Part shown: piece after piece, positions 26,110 through 35,058 of the stretch
Numbering within the stretch: position 1 is the first letter of the stretch
Layout: every line of letters starts with the position of its first letter
Source: a bacterium
Lineage (GTDB): Bacteria; Patescibacteriota; Doudnabacteria; UBA920; 2-01-FULL-46-14
Reading direction: 5' to 3'
Length of the DNA: 42,654 nucleotides
NCBI GenBank assembly: GCA_030700065.1
Contig: JAUYKH010000015.1
Coordinates: forward strand, 1 to 42,654
Made by a program: the position numbers and the translations under genes
Notes under the pieces: model-generated
Databases searched by the model: none
What the model saw: the letters and a program-made list of their open reading frames with translations, nothing else
Told to the model about the DNA's origin: nothing

Positions 26110-26439
26110 TTAAATCTTTAATCCCGCCTCGCGCAAGGCCTTGCCCACTGCTTCAACCCGCCCATGATAAATATTCCCGCCACGGTCGAATACAGCCTCC
26201 TTTATCCCCGCCTTCGCCGCGCTTTTGGCCAAAAGCTTGGCGGCATCCACAACCCGATCTTTCCCTTTCGATTTTTCGGTTGAGGCGGAGGCCACCGTCA
26301 CGCTCTTCTCATCATCAATGAGCTGAAGGTGGATATGCTTGTGGCTCTTGAACAAACTTAACCGCGGACGAGACGCAGTACCGCTTATTTTTGCTCTTAT
26401 TCTTCTATGTCGATTAATTCTATTTTCTTGCCTTGTCAT
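26110..26439 (-). CDS. rplR: ribosomal protein uL18
   Basis: RIRAKISGTASRPRLSLFKSHKHIHLQLIDDEK. Confidence 0.96.
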   Translation of the reverse strand: MTRQENRINRHRRIRAKISGTASRPRLSLFKSHKHIHLQLIDDEKSVTVASASTEKSKGKDRVVDAAKLLAKSAAKAGIKEAVFDRGGNIYHGRVEAVGKALREAGLKI

Positions 26440-26491
26440 AAATTCCTACGAATTACGAATTTTTACCAATCTACGAATGATTTAGTAGGGT

Positions 26492-27043
26492 TTATCCCGC
26501 CCCTACTGATTTAACTACTTTGCCGGCTTTGCGACGAATAACTTCTTCCGCGTATTTTATTCCCTTGCCTTTGTACGGCTCGGGTTTTTTTCTGCTTCTT
26601 ACGAGCGCCGCAAATTGGCCGACCTCCTGCTTATCGATGCCACTGACTGTAATTATACTTTTTTCCACCTTAACTTCCAAGCCGGGAAAAATCGGCAGTT
26701 CGACCGGATGAGAGAAGCCAATATTCAAAACCAGCTTTCCGTCGGCAACCGAAGCCCGGTATCCGACTCCGGATATTTCAAGTTTCCGTTCAAATCCGGC
26801 TGACACGCCGGTTATCGCGTTTTGAACGAGCGAACGGAATGTGCCCCAAAGCGCTCTCTGCTTGCGATTGTCCGGATTGGGAACGCTTACCGCAAGCTGG
26901 CCTTCTGCCGATTTAACCGCGACGCTAGGATGCAATTCAACAGTCAAATGACCTTTGGGTCCTTTGACGTTCAATGTCTGCCCGGCGATATTGACTTCCA
27001 CGCCTTCGGGTATTGTTATGGGTTTTTTTCCAATCTTGCTCAT
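26492..27043 (-). CDS. rplF: ribosomal protein uL6
   Basis: MSKIGKKPITIPEGVEVNIAGQTLNVKGPKG; KGKGIKYAEEVIRRKAGK. Confidence 0.97.
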   Translation of the reverse strand: MSKIGKKPITIPEGVEVNIAGQTLNVKGPKGHLTVELHPSVAVKSAEGQLAVSVPNPDNRKQRALWGTFRSLVQNAITGVSAGFERKLEISGVGYRASVADGKLVLNIGFSHPVELPIFPGLEVKVEKSIITVSGIDKQEVGQFAALVRSRKKPEPYKGKGIKYAEEVIRRKAGKVVKSVGAG

Positions 27044-27047
27044 ATTT

Positions 27048-27449
27048 TTACCATATCTGGCAAATTACTTCGCCCCCGACTTTTTCCTTGCGCGCCTGTC
27101 GGTCAGTCATCAATCCCTTTGAAGTTGAAACAATTGTCGCGCCGAAACCAGATTTCACTTTTGGAATCTCCTGACTTCGGGCATAAATCCGCTGACCGGG
27201 TTTGCTTATGCGATTGAGTCCGGAAATTATCGGCGATCCGGCCTCATCGTACTTTAATTTAAGCTTCAAATGCTTTAATGATTTTTCTTCCGTCCCGCCG
27301 TCTATTTCCACTTGATCAATCCAACCTTGATTATGAAGCAATTCGGCCAAGTTCTGTTTCAGCTTCGAATACGGCAAAACCACCTCGGCCTTTTTTACGG
27401 CCAAGGCATTTCTGATTCGTGTTAGCATGTCTGATATTGGATCAGTCAT
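27048..27449 (-). CDS. rpsH: ribosomal protein uS8
   Basis: MTDPISDMLTRIRNALAVKK; GFGATIVSTSKGLMTDRQARKEKVGGEVICQIW. Confidence 0.97.
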   Translation of the reverse strand: MTDPISDMLTRIRNALAVKKAEVVLPYSKLKQNLAELLHNQGWIDQVEIDGGTEEKSLKHLKLKLKYDEAGSPIISGLNRISKPGQRIYARSQEIPKVKSGFGATIVSTSKGLMTDRQARKEKVGGEVICQIW

Positions 27450-27459
27450 ACGTTTGATC

Positions 27460-27645
27460 TTACCAACTGGATTTAATAATACCTGGAATTTCCCCTTTGG
27501 AAGCCATCTCGCGAAAACAAATCCGGCACAAATCGAAATCTCTCATGTAGCCGCGCTTTCTTCCGCAACGCCAACAGCGTCTCACCAGTCGCGTGGAATA
27601 TTTCAGCTTTTTCTTTGATTTGGCAATCTGACTCTTTTTAGCCAT
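27460..27645 (-). CDS. rpsN: ribosomal protein uS14, zinc-binding type
   Basis: [40 protein letters not shown]; CxxC...CxxC. Confidence 0.95.
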   Translation of the reverse strand: MAKKSQIAKSKKKLKYSTRLVRRCWRCGRKRGYMRDFDLCRICFREMASKGEIPGIIKSSW

Positions 27646-27660
27646 ATAAATTTAATGTGT

Positions 27661-27698
27661 CTTTTCCGCCGGAGGCGGATCCGCCTTAGGCGGAAAAC
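27661..27698. repeat. palindromic CCGCC/GGCGG repeat overlapping the rplE stop codon
   Basis: TTTTCCGCCGGAGGCGGATCCGCCTTAGGCGGAAAA. Confidence 0.7.
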
Positions 27699-28231
27699 GG
27701 CATTCCTAACTTTTTCAAAAGCAGATAGGCCTGCTCATTGTTCTTTGCTGTGGTGACAATAGTGATCTCGAGACCAAAAGTCAATCCGACCTCTTCCTGC
27801 GCCATCTCCGGAAAAACAAAATGTTCAGATACGCCACAACTGTAATTTCCCTTTCCGTCAAGAGCGGTTTTTGAAAGACCGCGGAAGTCGCGGGTGCGCG
27901 GCAAGGCGGCATTGATAAATTTATCCAAAAATTCGTACATCCGTCTGCCTCGAAGCGTGACCCGCAAACCGACTATTTGTCCTTCGCGGATTTTGAACGC
28001 GGAAATTGCCTTCCTCGCGCGGGTCAAAAGCGGTTTCTGCCCGGTAATCCTGGCCATCGCCAGGGTAATTTCATCAAGGCTTTTAGGATTTTGCTGGAGC
28101 ACCCTCCCGATTCCCGCGTTTACTATAACTTTTTCGATCCTGGGAACTGCAAAAACATTGTCCAAATGAAGCTCTGCTTTGAGCTCTGGACGGATTCGCG
28201 TTTTATATAATTCCTGCAATCTGGTAGCCAT
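27686..28231 (-). CDS. rplE: ribosomal protein uL5
   Basis: VIVNAGIGRVLQQNPKSLDEITLAMARITGQKPLLTRARKAISAFKIREG. Confidence 0.97.
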   Translation of the reverse strand: MATRLQELYKTRIRPELKAELHLDNVFAVPRIEKVIVNAGIGRVLQQNPKSLDEITLAMARITGQKPLLTRARKAISAFKIREGQIVGLRVTLRGRRMYEFLDKFINAALPRTRDFRGLSKTALDGKGNYSCGVSEHFVFPEMAQEEVGLTFGLEITIVTTAKNNEQAYLLLKKLGMPFSA

Positions 28232-28240
28232 AATATAAGA

Positions 28241-28552
28241 TCAAATATTCTTGCCGCATCGCTTGCATACGCGTCTTTTCATCCCTTTTTCATCCGTGAC
28301 ATGGCCAATCCGGGCGGGTTTTTTGCAGTGGGGGCATACAACCATCAGGCGAGACGCTCGCATGGGCATTGGAATCCGAAGTTTCTGTCCTTTTTCTCCG
28401 CCTTTTTTGGGCTTTCGGTGCCGGAATACGATATTGCGCCCCTCAACGGTCGCCATATTGAGTTTCGTATTCACCTTCAAGACTTTCCCCGTCTCGGATC
28501 GATCCTTGCCGGATAAAATTTTTACCAAATCGCCTTTTTTGATATTGGTCAT
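28241..28552 (-). CDS. rplX: ribosomal protein uL24 with C-terminal Cys4 zinc-ribbon-like tail
   Basis: [23 protein letters not shown]; tail [32 protein letters not shown]. Confidence 0.95.
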   Translation of the reverse strand: MTNIKKGDLVKILSGKDRSETGKVLKVNTKLNMATVEGRNIVFRHRKPKKGGEKGQKLRIPMPMRASRLMVVCPHCKKPARIGHVTDEKGMKRRVCKRCGKNI

Positions 28553-28920
28553 ATTACTTCGGGCGCCAAGCTAATAATCTTCGTGAAACCCAAATCCCTT
28601 AATTCTCGGGGGATGGGTCCAAAAATGCGGGTTCCGCGCGGCTCTTGGGAATCCTTATTGACCAACACAGCCGCATTCTCGTCAAAACGGATGTATGAGC
28701 CGTCCGCGCGCCTCGTTTCCTTCCGGGTCCGGACAATAACCGCGTATACTTTATCACCCTTTTTCACGCTTCCGGTCGGACTCGATGCCTTGACGGACGC
28801 CGCCACGACATCGCCTATCCTGGCCGCTTTGCGTTTATTTTTGCCAGATACGCTGAAAACCGCGATTTCCTTCGCGCCCGTGTTGTCCGCAACTTTCAAT
28901 CTTGAACGTAATTGAATCAT
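28549..28920 (-). CDS. rplN: ribosomal protein uL14
   Basis: [39 protein letters not shown]. Confidence 0.97.
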   Translation of the reverse strand: MIQLRSRLKVADNTGAKEIAVFSVSGKNKRKAARIGDVVAASVKASSPTGSVKKGDKVYAVIVRTRKETRRADGSYIRFDENAAVLVNKDSQEPRGTRIFGPIPRELRDLGFTKIISLAPEVI

Positions 28921-28921
28921 A

Positions 28922-29176
28922 TTACTTAATCTTTTTTACAATTTTCCATCGTTTCTCGCGCGAAATCGGCCGTGAACTTTCGATCTCCACCGTGTCTCCA
29001 ACTTGATATTCATTCTTCTCGTCATGAGCTTTATATTTTTTCGTAACCGTAAAATGCTTCCTGTATTTCGGATGACTTTTGCGGGTTACAACTTTGACAA
29101 CCGCTGTCTTGTTCATTTTATGAGCCACGATCTCCCCTTGTGCGCTAGATTTTTGCTTCCCTGCGGTCTGGCTCAT
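28922..29176 (-). CDS. rpsQ: ribosomal protein uS17
   Basis: [67 protein letters not shown]. Confidence 0.95.
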   Translation of the reverse strand: MSQTAGKQKSSAQGEIVAHKMNKTAVVKVVTRKSHPKYRKHFTVTKKYKAHDEKNEYQVGDTVEIESSRPISREKRWKIVKKIK

Positions 29177-29364
29177 GTCTTTTTCCTTTCTTCAAGTATT
29201 GTTAAAATCCGGGCCAAATCCTTTTTGGTTTGCCGCAGCTGCTGGTGATTTTTAATCTCGCGGTTGGCGACTTTAAATCTCAAAGCGCGAATATGCTCCT
29301 TCATTTCTTCAAGCTGTTTCAATAAATCTTCCGTCGGTTTTTTTCGAATATCTTGAGCTTTCAT
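29173..29364 (-). CDS. rpmC: ribosomal protein uL29
   Basis: [57 protein letters not shown]. Confidence 0.95.
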   Translation of the reverse strand: MKAQDIRKKPTEDLLKQLEEMKEHIRALRFKVANREIKNHQQLRQTKKDLARILTILEERKKT

Positions 29365-29777
29365 CCCTCGCCCTTCCTTGCCTCAAAACGGGTTTTAACC
29401 GGCAATTTTCTAGCGGCCAGGCGCATCGCCTCGCGCGCTTGTTGGGGTGTAACGCCGTCCATTTCAAAAAGCATCCGTCCCTTTTTCACGACCGCGACAA
29501 AGTAATCCACCGCGCCCTTCCCCCCGCCCATCGGTATTTCGTTGCCTTTCGCCGTAATGGGCTTGTCCGGAAATATTCTCACCCATATTTTTCCGCCGCG
29601 TTGGACATATCTCGTCATTGCCCGGCGCGCCGCCTCAATTTGTCTGCTGGTTACCCAAGAATTGCTCAAAGCCCGCAACCCGTAGTTCCCGAAACTCAAA
29701 ACATTCCCGACCATGGCCTTGCCCTTGGTATGACCGCGGTGATGCTTTTTATGTTTAAGTTTTTTGGGAATCAACAT
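29361..29777 (-). CDS. rplP: ribosomal protein uL16
   Basis: [43 protein letters not shown]. Confidence 0.97.
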   Translation of the reverse strand: MLIPKKLKHKKHHRGHTKGKAMVGNVLSFGNYGLRALSNSWVTSRQIEAARRAMTRYVQRGGKIWVRIFPDKPITAKGNEIPMGGGKGAVDYFVAVVKKGRMLFEMDGVTPQQAREAMRLAARKLPVKTRFEARKGEG

Positions 29778-29780
29778 ATT

Positions 29781-30443
29781 CTAAATTCTTTCTTTCTTAA
29801 GCTCTTGAGCGGCAAAGACTTCGCCTTTATTGACCCAAACTTTTATTCCGACTGTTCCATAAGTGGTGAAAGCTGTCGCCCGCGCAAAGTCGATATTTGC
29901 CCGCAGGGTATGCAAGGGAAGCTTCCCTTTGTAAAGCCATTCTGTCCGCGCAATTTCCGCTCCGCCCAAGCGGCCGGAAATCGCGATTTTGACCCCGGTT
30001 GCCCCCGCGTCCATAATCTGCTCGATCGCTGTTTTCATGGCCCGCCGGTAGGACATCCGCTTTTCGATTTGCTCCGCCAAAGTCTGCGCCCAAACCTGGG
30101 CCTCGAGATTGATATTCCTTGATTCTTCGATGGTCACCTTGAGATCCACTTTCCCGATGATATGTTTCTTGAGCTGTTTCTTGAGCTCTTCGACTCCCCC
30201 GCCGCCCTTTCCGATAATCATGCCGGGGCGGGTAGAGTGGACGATTACATTGATTTCTTCGTTCAATCTCTCAATATCTATTCTGATAATGCCTGCTTTG
30301 GCATACTTTTCCGCCACAATTGTCCGAATTGTGCTGTCTTCCTTGAGCGTATCCGAGAATTTTTTTCCACGGGCAAACCACCTGGATTTCCAGGTGTCAG
30401 TGATATTCATTCTAAAACTGCGCGGATCAACCTTGTGGCCCAT
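29781..30443 (-). CDS. rpsC: ribosomal protein uS3
   Basis: MGHKVDPRSFRMNITDTWKSRWFA; KH domain GMIIGKGGGGVEELKK; ISGRLGGAEIARTEW. Confidence 0.97.
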   Translation of the reverse strand: MGHKVDPRSFRMNITDTWKSRWFARGKKFSDTLKEDSTIRTIVAEKYAKAGIIRIDIERLNEEINVIVHSTRPGMIIGKGGGGVEELKKQLKKHIIGKVDLKVTIEESRNINLEAQVWAQTLAEQIEKRMSYRRAMKTAIEQIMDAGATGVKIAISGRLGGAEIARTEWLYKGKLPLHTLRANIDFARATAFTTYGTVGIKVWVNKGEVFAAQELKKERI

Positions 30444-30448
30444 AATAG

Positions 30449-31024
30449 TTAGCTTCCCATATTACCTCGTCTGTCAAAACCTGTATAGTGCTTGCCTTTT
30501 GGATCCTGTTTGGGCGGCAGCTGCGGGCCGCTTCCCTCTTTCCTCTTTCTCCGCAAAAAGCTGAACCGGGACGGCTTGGTTTCTTCCGGCTCTGGAGCTT
30601 TGACCGCCTGCAATGCTTCTTCCGGTTTTGGTTCCGGCTTTTTGCCTGCAGGCCTTGCAATCGATTTCTTACCCACGCCCAAAATCAAATTCATATGGCT
30701 GGTTCTCTTTCGCACTGGTAATGCCCGACCTTGGGCGCGGGGCATATATCGCATGTAAACAGGGCCGCCGTCTATCGTGAGATTTTTGATGAACAGCCGT
30801 TCTTTTTCAATCTGGTGATTGTGAGAAGCGTTCGCCACTGCGGAGTCAATCAATTTCGAAATCGGCCGCGCCGCCTTTTTCACCAAAAATTTGAGCTGCG
30901 AAAGCGCGGTTTCCACCGGCATATCCTTCAATAACCGGGCCACGAGTCTGGCCTTCCTGGGGGAAATATGAATTCCACCTGCCCGGGCTTTGACTTCTGT
31001 AATTATTTTCTTTAAGTCTTCCAT
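30449..31024 (-). CDS. rplV: ribosomal protein uL22 with long C-terminal extension
   Basis: ISPRKARLVARLLKDMPVETALSQLKF; RAQGRALPVRKRTSHMNLILG; roughly 70-aa extra tail. Confidence 0.95.
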   Translation of the reverse strand: MEDLKKIITEVKARAGGIHISPRKARLVARLLKDMPVETALSQLKFLVKKAARPISKLIDSAVANASHNHQIEKERLFIKNLTIDGGPVYMRYMPRAQGRALPVRKRTSHMNLILGVGKKSIARPAGKKPEPKPEEALQAVKAPEPEETKPSRFSFLRRKRKEGSGPQLPPKQDPKGKHYTGFDRRGNMGS

Positions 31025-31049
31025 TATTCTATATTCTCTATTCTAAATT

Positions 31050-31394
31050 CTATTTCTTCTCTCCTCCCGGTTCCTCTTGCGCGGCGGCAACCTTCGCCCG
31101 TTCCGCGTCAGCCGCCGCGGCCGCTTCTTCTTTGGCCATGCGGCCTCCGTGGCGGGTAAACTTTCTCGTCAGAGAAAACTCGCCCAGTTTATGCCCGACC
31201 ATGTCTTCAGTAATAAAAACTTCGTTGAAAATCTTTCCGTTATGCACGGCAAAAGTGAAGCCGACCATCTCCGGAGTGACTGTGGAATCCCGCGACCACG
31301 TCTTGATGACAGTCTTGGCGCCCGCCTTGAGGTTCTGCATTTTCTTGATGAGATTCGGATCCACAAACGGCCCCTTTTTTAAACTTCTGGACAT
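31050..31394 (-). CDS. rpsS: ribosomal protein uS19 with Ala/Glu-rich C-terminal tail
   Basis: [39 protein letters not shown]. Confidence 0.96.
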   Translation of the reverse strand: MSRSLKKGPFVDPNLIKKMQNLKAGAKTVIKTWSRDSTVTPEMVGFTFAVHNGKIFNEVFITEDMVGHKLGEFSLTRKFTRHGGRMAKEEAAAAADAERAKVAAAQEEPGGEKK

Positions 31395-31395
31395 A

Positions 31396-32130
31396 CTATT
31401 TAGTCAACTTAAAGGTAGTAAGCACTTCAGCAACATTAAAGTTGTCAGGCCCTGATGTTGCATTTCTGGTTAGGTAAATATCGGTCGCGGTCTGACCCAA
31501 AACCTTCCAACCGCTTTTCTGACCATCCGGCATCATATCCCAAATTTCCTTTGGGTAGATTGTTATAGTCAAGGGTGCAAAGTACCCATACATCTCATCG
31601 GTTACATTTATAACGGTACTTGATTTATCAGATGTCGGCAATGAAAATTGTATATAAGTTGGGCGTCCCACCCCTTGGCTTCCCTCAGATGAAAACACTT
31701 TATATCCTTGCCACGCGTCGGTGAAAGTTAACTGAAATCCGAATCGACTATTTGTGTAAATTTTCCAGCTTGCGGTTTCCATACTCGCCCGATATTCGTT
31801 GAGGGGCTGCCCTTCAATTAAAATTGTATAACCAACCTCCCTACCAAGGTCCCCTTCTATAACATCTGTAATTGCATTAGAAACACGTTGGAAAGTATCT
31901 TCAAAAATGGCCCAACCTTCTGAGGTGATTTCTTTGGTAAAGTTAAGGGTAATTAGGTTGCCTTCAACTTTGACAGCAATTAATTTGCTCCCAACGGGGG
32001 TACCGGGCTTACCCAATGCCGTTTCAACTGCGGTTTTAACACGCGAATCCAAACTTGGTTGAACTGGAACCGTATTGCAAGCTGCGGCAAAGAAGATAAC
32101 TGCGGCGGCGATTAAAAACGTCTTTTTCAT
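31396..32130 (-). CDS. putative lipoprotein with GerMN-like N-terminal half, inserted in the S10 operon
   Basis: Lipobox-like signal [51 protein letters not shown] resembles GerMN; lies between rpsS and rplB. Confidence 0.7.
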   Translation of the reverse strand: MKKTFLIAAAVIFFAAACNTVPVQPSLDSRVKTAVETALGKPGTPVGSKLIAVKVEGNLITLNFTKEITSEGWAIFEDTFQRVSNAITDVIEGDLGREVGYTILIEGQPLNEYRASMETASWKIYTNSRFGFQLTFTDAWQGYKVFSSEGSQGVGRPTYIQFSLPTSDKSSTVINVTDEMYGYFAPLTITIYPKEIWDMMPDGQKSGWKVLGQTATDIYLTRNATSGPDNFNVAEVLTTFKLTK

Positions 32131-32131
32131 A

Positions 32132-32965
32132 TTATTTCCTGCGTCTGATTATAAATTTATTCGACAATCGATTCTTTTTTCGCGTCTTCACACCCAGCGC
32201 GTGTTTGCCCCACGGGGTTTTCGGATATTTCAAGCCAATCGGATTTTTGCCCTCCCCACCGCCATGCGGATGGTCAACCGGATTCATCGCCTTACCCCGC
32301 ACCGTCGGCCTGATTCCCATCAATCGCTTGCGGCCGGCTTTGCCGATGCGGACATTCATGTGGTCAACATTCGAAACCTGCCCGATCGTGGCCATGCAAT
32401 TTTCGTCAATCTTCCTGATTTCTCCAGATGGCAATTTCAAAATCGCGTACCCGCCTTCGACGGCTGTGATTGTCGCGTAACTGCCGGCCCCTCGGACGAT
32501 TTGCCCGCCGCGGCCCGCCGCCAATTCAACATCATGCACAATCGTGCCGACCGGCATATTCTTGATGACTGTTCGAAAGCCTGGTTTGATCTCCACTTTC
32601 CCTTTGGAACTGATAACCTGATCCCCTACTTGAACGCCAGCTGGAGCGATAATATAGTCTTTCGCGCCGTTCTTGTAAAACAGCAATGCTATAAACGCGG
32701 AACGGTTCGGATCATATTCGATGGACGCGACCTTTGCCGGAATATCAAATTTCGTCCGCTTGTAATCCAGCAGGCGGATCCTCTTCTTCGCTCCGCCGCC
32801 GATATGCCGGACGGTGATGTGTCCATGCTGATTTCTGCCGCCGCTTTTGGCCTTGGATAAAAATTTCGAACGCGGGCCTTGCGGTTTTTTTGACAGATCT
32901 GAATAAACTACTACGGAAGTTTTCCGAAGCCCGGGAGTCGTTGGTTTGTAATATTTAATGGCCAT
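32132..32965 (-). CDS. rplB: ribosomal protein uL2
   Basis: [47 protein letters not shown]. Confidence 0.97.
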   Translation of the reverse strand: MAIKYYKPTTPGLRKTSVVVYSDLSKKPQGPRSKFLSKAKSGGRNQHGHITVRHIGGGAKKRIRLLDYKRTKFDIPAKVASIEYDPNRSAFIALLFYKNGAKDYIIAPAGVQVGDQVISSKGKVEIKPGFRTVIKNMPVGTIVHDVELAAGRGGQIVRGAGSYATITAVEGGYAILKLPSGEIRKIDENCMATIGQVSNVDHMNVRIGKAGRKRLMGIRPTVRGKAMNPVDHPHGGGEGKNPIGLKYPKTPWGKHALGVKTRKKNRLSNKFIIRRRK

Positions 32966-32968
32966 ATA

Positions 32969-33373
32969 TTATCCGACTGATTCAATAATTCCTGGGATTT
33001 TTTCGCCTTTGCGAACTTCAACAATTGCTTTCTTCCAGGGGGAGGTCCGCCCTGTGGTTTTGCCATAGCGCCGCGATTTGGACGGCATACTGATTATCCG
33101 CACGGAGGCGACATGAACATTGTAAACTCGCTCGATACTCTTTCTTATCTCGCTTTTGTTTGCCGAATCCGCGACCGCGAAAACATACCGTCCCATTCCC
33201 GCCAGATGAGTGCCTTTCTCGGATGTGACCGGCCGCAGCAAAATCTGGTAAGCCCGGCCAGTGTTTCCTTTTGGCGTCGGCTTCTCCGGCTGTTTTTCGG
33301 CTTCCGGCTTTTCGGCCTTCTGCGGCTCTTCAGTCCGCTTTTTCTTGAATTTTAGCTTGTCGAGTATTCCCAT
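32969..33373 (-). CDS. rplW: ribosomal protein uL23 with charged N-terminal extension
   Basis: ILLRPVTSEKGTHLAGMGRYVFAVADSANKSEIRKSIERVYNVHVASVRI; start probably MGILDKLKFKKK. Confidence 0.93.
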   Translation of the reverse strand: MGILDKLKFKKKRTEEPQKAEKPEAEKQPEKPTPKGNTGRAYQILLRPVTSEKGTHLAGMGRYVFAVADSANKSEIRKSIERVYNVHVASVRIISMPSKSRRYGKTTGRTSPWKKAIVEVRKGEKIPGIIESVG

Positions 33374-33377
33374 ACCT

Positions 33378-34025
33378 TTATAAATACGTCTTTTCAATCT
33401 CCGGCAACGCGTCTTTCAGCACAATTATTGAATTTGCCTGAAGAAGGTCCAGGATATTCAGATTCGCAGCGGTAATAACCTTGACATCCGGCAGATTAGC
33501 GCTTGCGCGGGCTAGTTTTTCCGCCTTCGCGGGAGTGATAATTAAAACATTTTTTCCCGTTGGCTTCATTTTTTTCGCAAAAATGTCAATTTTTTGCAAA
33601 AGCTCTCTGGTCTTGGCCTCTTGCAGCTCAATATTATCCACGACCAAAAGCTGATTTGACTTTATCCGGTCAGTCAGGGCGGCAAAAAGGGCCAGCCGGT
33701 TTGTTTTTTTGTTCACCTTCTTGTAAAAATTTCTGCCCGCGACCGGACCAAAAATTATTCCGCCGCCGCGCCAAAGAGGAGAACGGATGGAACCGGCCCG
33801 GGCGCGACCCGTGCCTTTCTGCTTCCAAGGTTTCTTCCCGCCCCCCCGCACTTCCCCTTTGGTCTTGGTTCTGGCCGTGGCCCGCCGCAGGTTGGAAAGT
33901 CTGGCGGTAACTACCTGATGCAGAACACCGGGCTTTAATTCCTTGATCTCAAAAATCTTTGGGTTCAGCTCGATCTTGGAACCCGTATCTTCTCCGGACT
34001 GGCTGTAAACGGAAACTTTGAGCAT
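33378..34025 (-). CDS. rplD: ribosomal protein uL4
   Basis: KGEVRGGGKKPWKQKGTGRARAGSIRSPLWRGGGIIFGP. Confidence 0.97.
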   Translation of the reverse strand: MLKVSVYSQSGEDTGSKIELNPKIFEIKELKPGVLHQVVTARLSNLRRATARTKTKGEVRGGGKKPWKQKGTGRARAGSIRSPLWRGGGIIFGPVAGRNFYKKVNKKTNRLALFAALTDRIKSNQLLVVDNIELQEAKTRELLQKIDIFAKKMKPTGKNVLIITPAKAEKLARASANLPDVKVITAANLNILDLLQANSIIVLKDALPEIEKTYL

Positions 34026-34030
34026 ATAAA

Positions 34031-34627
34031 TTAGGCCTTTGCCTGATATTCAAAAACGTCCGCGATTGCCTTCTTTTTGCCGGTGGCGACAATTTTGACG
34101 ATACTTCCAAAATGTCCCGGCACCCCGCCTTTTGCGAACAACAGATTTTTCGCGGGATCAACGGCCACGACAACCGAATGTTTGACTGTCGCGTTTTGGG
34201 CCCCCATGTGTCCGGCCATCCGCAGTCCCGGCCGCACATGCTGGGGAAACCGCTGTCCGATCGAGCCGACCGCGCGGGGATGGTCATGGCCATGGCTGGC
34301 CGGCGCTCCGTGAAAACCGTGCCGTTTCATGGCTCCGGCGAAACCCCGCCCTTTCGAAATTCCGGAAATATCAATTACCTGGCCTGGCGTAAAATCGGAA
34401 ACCTTGATTTCCCGCCCTTTTTCGATTTTCAATTCTGAATTCTCCATTCTAAATTCTGCTCTCTTCTTGTTGCCGAAACTAATCTGCACGGCGGAATACT
34501 GATCTTTTTCAGGCGTCTTCACCTGAATTACCTTGCACGGGCCCGCCTGAAGCACTGTCACCGGAACAACTCGCCCCTCTTCCGTAAACAACTGGGTCAT
34601 ATTCAATTTTTTGGCAAGTATAAACAT
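34031..34627 (-). CDS. rplC: ribosomal protein uL3
   Basis: MFILAKKLNMTQLFTEEGRVVPVTVLQAGP; GKGRGFAGAMKRHGFHG-like segment; HVRPGLRMAGHMG. Confidence 0.95.
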   Translation of the reverse strand: MFILAKKLNMTQLFTEEGRVVPVTVLQAGPCKVIQVKTPEKDQYSAVQISFGNKKRAEFRMENSELKIEKGREIKVSDFTPGQVIDISGISKGRGFAGAMKRHGFHGAPASHGHDHPRAVGSIGQRFPQHVRPGLRMAGHMGAQNATVKHSVVVAVDPAKNLLFAKGGVPGHFGSIVKIVATGKKKAIADVFEYQAKA

Positions 34628-34630
34628 AAT

Positions 34631-34711
34631 TTTTAAAAAAATACCAGGAAGATCCATTCCTGGTTAGAATCGGATCTTCGGTGATATCCCGCCTGCGGCG
34701 GGATCAGAACC
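34631..34711 (-). promoter_or_regulatory. putative terminator/antiterminator element between rpsJ and rplC
   Basis: Terminator CCAGGAA-N6-TTCCTGG + TATTTTTTT; GAAGATCC upstream is complementary to GGATCTTC in the terminator; preceded by a CTTCGG...ATCCCGCC/GGCGGGAT...CCGAAG hairpin. Confidence 0.65.
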
Positions 34712-34719
34712 CGAAGTAT

Positions 34720-35049
34720 TTACATCTTGATCTCTATTTCCACGCCGGCGGGGAGGTTCAGTTTATCAAACGCGTCTTTGGTTTTCTGCGTTGGATTCAG
34801 AATATCAATCAATCGTTTGTGCATGCGCATCTCGTACTGATCGCGGGAATCTTTGTGCACAAAGGTCGATTTATTAACCGTATATTTTTTCTTCTCTGTG
34901 GGAAGAGGCACCGGTCCGGCGACCATCGCCCCGCTTCGCTTGGCAGTATCCACAATTTGCTTCGCGCTCTGATCTATCAATTTGTGATCATACGCGCGTA
35001 TTTTGATCCGGATGCGCTGTTGTGCTGGTTCTTCCGCCTTTCCTTTCAT
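34720..35049 (-). CDS. rpsJ: ribosomal protein uS10
   Basis: [47 protein letters not shown]. Confidence 0.97.
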   Translation of the reverse strand: MKGKAEEPAQQRIRIKIRAYDHKLIDQSAKQIVDTAKRSGAMVAGPVPLPTEKKKYTVNKSTFVHKDSRDQYEMRMHKRLIDILNPTQKTKDAFDKLNLPAGVEIEIKM

Positions 35050-35058
35050 TGCTTGATA

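Noticed and set aside
29439-30122. 227-aa plus-strand ORF
   Set aside because: Antisense to rplP/rpsC.
32075-32860. 261-aa plus-strand ORF
   Set aside because: Antisense to rplB.
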